From NCBI GenBank assembly GCA_030590185.1, contig JAUUZB010000238.1, positions 1-6,572 on the forward strand: 6,572 nucleotides of DNA, in the 5' to 3' direction. Below are positions 5,582 through 6,572 of this stretch, piece by piece (the stretch's first letter is position 1; every line of letters starts with the position of its first letter). The notes under the pieces were generated by a model. The model was not told where the DNA came from. It was given only the letters and a program-made list of their open reading frames with translations, and did no database searches. The DNA comes from Deltaproteobacteria bacterium. GTDB lineage: Bacteria; Myxococcota; XYA12-FULL-58-9; JAUUZB01. A program made the translations under genes and the position numbers.

Positions 5582-6572
5582 GTGCCCCAGCCCGAGGGAT
5601 TCAAAACGACCATCGAGCCCTTCCGGATCAAGAGCGTCGAGCGGATTCGGATGACCACCCCAGCCCAACGGGACGCCGCCATCGAAGAGGCCGGCTACAA
5701 CGTTTTTCGGCTGCGGTCTGATGATGTGTTGATCGACCTGCTCACCGACAGCGGCACCGGCGCCATGAGCGCCGCCCAGTGGGGGGCGGCCATGCGCGGC
5801 GATGAGTCCTACGCCGGCAGCCCGTCCTTTTTCCGCTTCGAGGCGGCGGTCAAGGATCTGATGGGTTTCCCCGACGTGATCCCGACCCACCAGGGCCGGG
5901 CGGCCGAGCGCATCCTCTTCTCGGTCGTGGTCAAACCCGGGGAGGTGGTACCGAACAACAGCCACTTCGACACCACCCGAGCGAACGTCGAAGCGGTAGG
6001 CGGCATCGCCATCGATCTACCCTGCGCCGAGGCGGCCGACCTCGCAACCCCGGCCGATTTCAAGGGCAACATGGATCTCGACGGCCTGGAGCGCGTCTTT
6101 GCCGAGCACGGCAAGGAGAAGATCCCGTTGGTGATGATGACCGTCACCAACAACACCGGCGGCGGCCAACCGGTCTCCATGGAAAACCTCAAGGCGGCGG
6201 CCGCGATCTGCCGCGAGCATGACACGCCGTTTTACCTGGACGCCTGCAGGTTCGCGGAGAACGCCTATTTCATCAAGCTGCGCGAGCCGGGGTACGCCGA
6301 CCGCAGCGTGCCCGAGATCGTCCGGGAGATGTGCGACCTGGCCGACGGCTGCACCATGTCGGCAAAGAAAGACGGCCTCGCCAACATCGGCGGATTCCTC
6401 GCCATGCGCGATCCGTCCTTGGCGCGGCGGCAGAAAGACCTGCTGATCCTGACCGAGGGTTTCCCGACCTACGGTGGCCTCGCCGGACGTGACCTCGAGG
6501 CGATCGCTCAAGGGCTCGAGGAGGTCGTCAACGAGGACTATTTGAACTACCGGATCATGTCGACGCAGTATC
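5582..6572 (+). CDS. tnaA: Tryptophanase / beta-eliminating lyase (partial, C-terminus outside window)
   Basis: 330 complete codons run from a GTG to the right window edge without a stop. Family members have about 450-470 residues, so roughly the last quarter is missing. The protein belongs to the PLP-dependent tryptophanase/tyrosine phenol-lyase family, which splits tryptophan to indole, pyruvate and ammonia, or tyrosine to phenol. Visible hallmarks are EPFRIKSVE (residues 12-20), IDLLTDSGTGAMS, DESYAGS with Y77 (equivalent to Tyr71 of tyrosine phenol-lyase), IPTHQGR, FKGNMDLDGLE, GGGQPVS, DACRFAENAYFIK with D220 and R223 for the PLP ring, and TMSAKKDG, where K263 should be the PLP lysine. 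HFDTT carries D130 at the position of E. coli TnaA Asp133, where tyrosine phenol-lyase has Thr124, so tryptophanase is favoured. Other segments (IKSVE, AMS-QW, NIGGFL) read more like tyrosine phenol-lyase. The substrate-carboxylate Arg lies outside the window. It is cytosolic and divergent from the radical SAM operon. Confidence 0.92.
   Translation, partial: MPQPEGFKTTIEPFRIKSVERIRMTTPAQRDAAIEEAGYNVFRLRSDDVLIDLLTDSGTGAMSAAQWGAAMRGDESYAGSPSFFRFEAAVKDLMGFPDVIPTHQGRAAERILFSVVVKPGEVVPNNSHFDTTRANVEAVGGIAIDLPCAEAADLATPADFKGNMDLDGLERVFAEHGKEKIPLVMMTVTNNTGGGQPVSMENLKAAAAICREHDTPFYLDACRFAENAYFIKLREPGYADRSVPEIVREMCDLADGCTMSAKKDGLANIGGFLAMRDPSLARRQKDLLILTEGFPTYGGLAGRDLEAIAQGLEEVVNEDYLNYRIMSTQY

Noticed and set aside
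5452..5682. N-terminal extension of the hydrolase gene up to 5682
   Set aside because: The added 77 residues overlap the divergent lyase gene and do not resemble the family, whose conserved GSHDI segment starts about ten residues after the ATG at 5451.
5555..6511. Several 136-164 residue minus-strand open frames opposite the lyase gene
   Set aside because: The plus strand encodes unmistakable tryptophanase-family motifs throughout; these frames are its shadows.

Overview
The window is GC-rich chromosomal DNA with strong G/C preference at third codon positions, which is why it carries many long antisense open frames. It suggests a high-GC proteobacterium or myxobacterium-like organism. The lineage cannot be fixed from the sequence, and no rRNA, tRNA or phylogenetic marker is present.

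Layout. Six minus-strand genes fill positions 1-5451 and appear to form one operon. In transcription order they are: an STM4013/SEN3800-type hydrolase (4642-5451), an STM4012-type HemN-like radical SAM protein (3269-4645), an STM4011-type radical SAM protein (2362-3243), a small SCP2-like lipid-binding-fold protein (1971-2330), an STM4015-type leucine-rich repeat protein with an extra EF-hand-like N-terminus (642-1943), and an STM4014-type ATP-grasp-like protein (1-638, cut by the window edge). Spacing is tight: one 4-bp ATGA overlap, then gaps of 25, 31, 27 and 3 bp. No terminator is visible between them. On the plus strand, a divergent tryptophanase/tyrosine phenol-lyase family gene starts at 5582 and runs off the right edge. 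The 130 bp between the two start codons (5452-5581) should hold both promoters.

How the genes may work together. The core is the five-gene cassette named after Salmonella loci STM4011-STM4015, which is conserved in some proteobacteria and actinobacteria and, as far as I know, has no established biochemical function. Here all five members are present but in a different order from Salmonella numbering. An SCP2-fold gene is inserted in the middle, and the LRR member has a long N-terminal extension. Two radical SAM enzymes, an alkaline-phosphatase-superfamily hydrolase and an ATP-grasp-like protein point to modification of some small molecule, lipid or protein. No precursor-peptide gene fits in the gaps, so a standard RiPP layout is not supported inside the window. 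The divergent indole-forming lyase is a possible functional link, but it may only be a neighbour.
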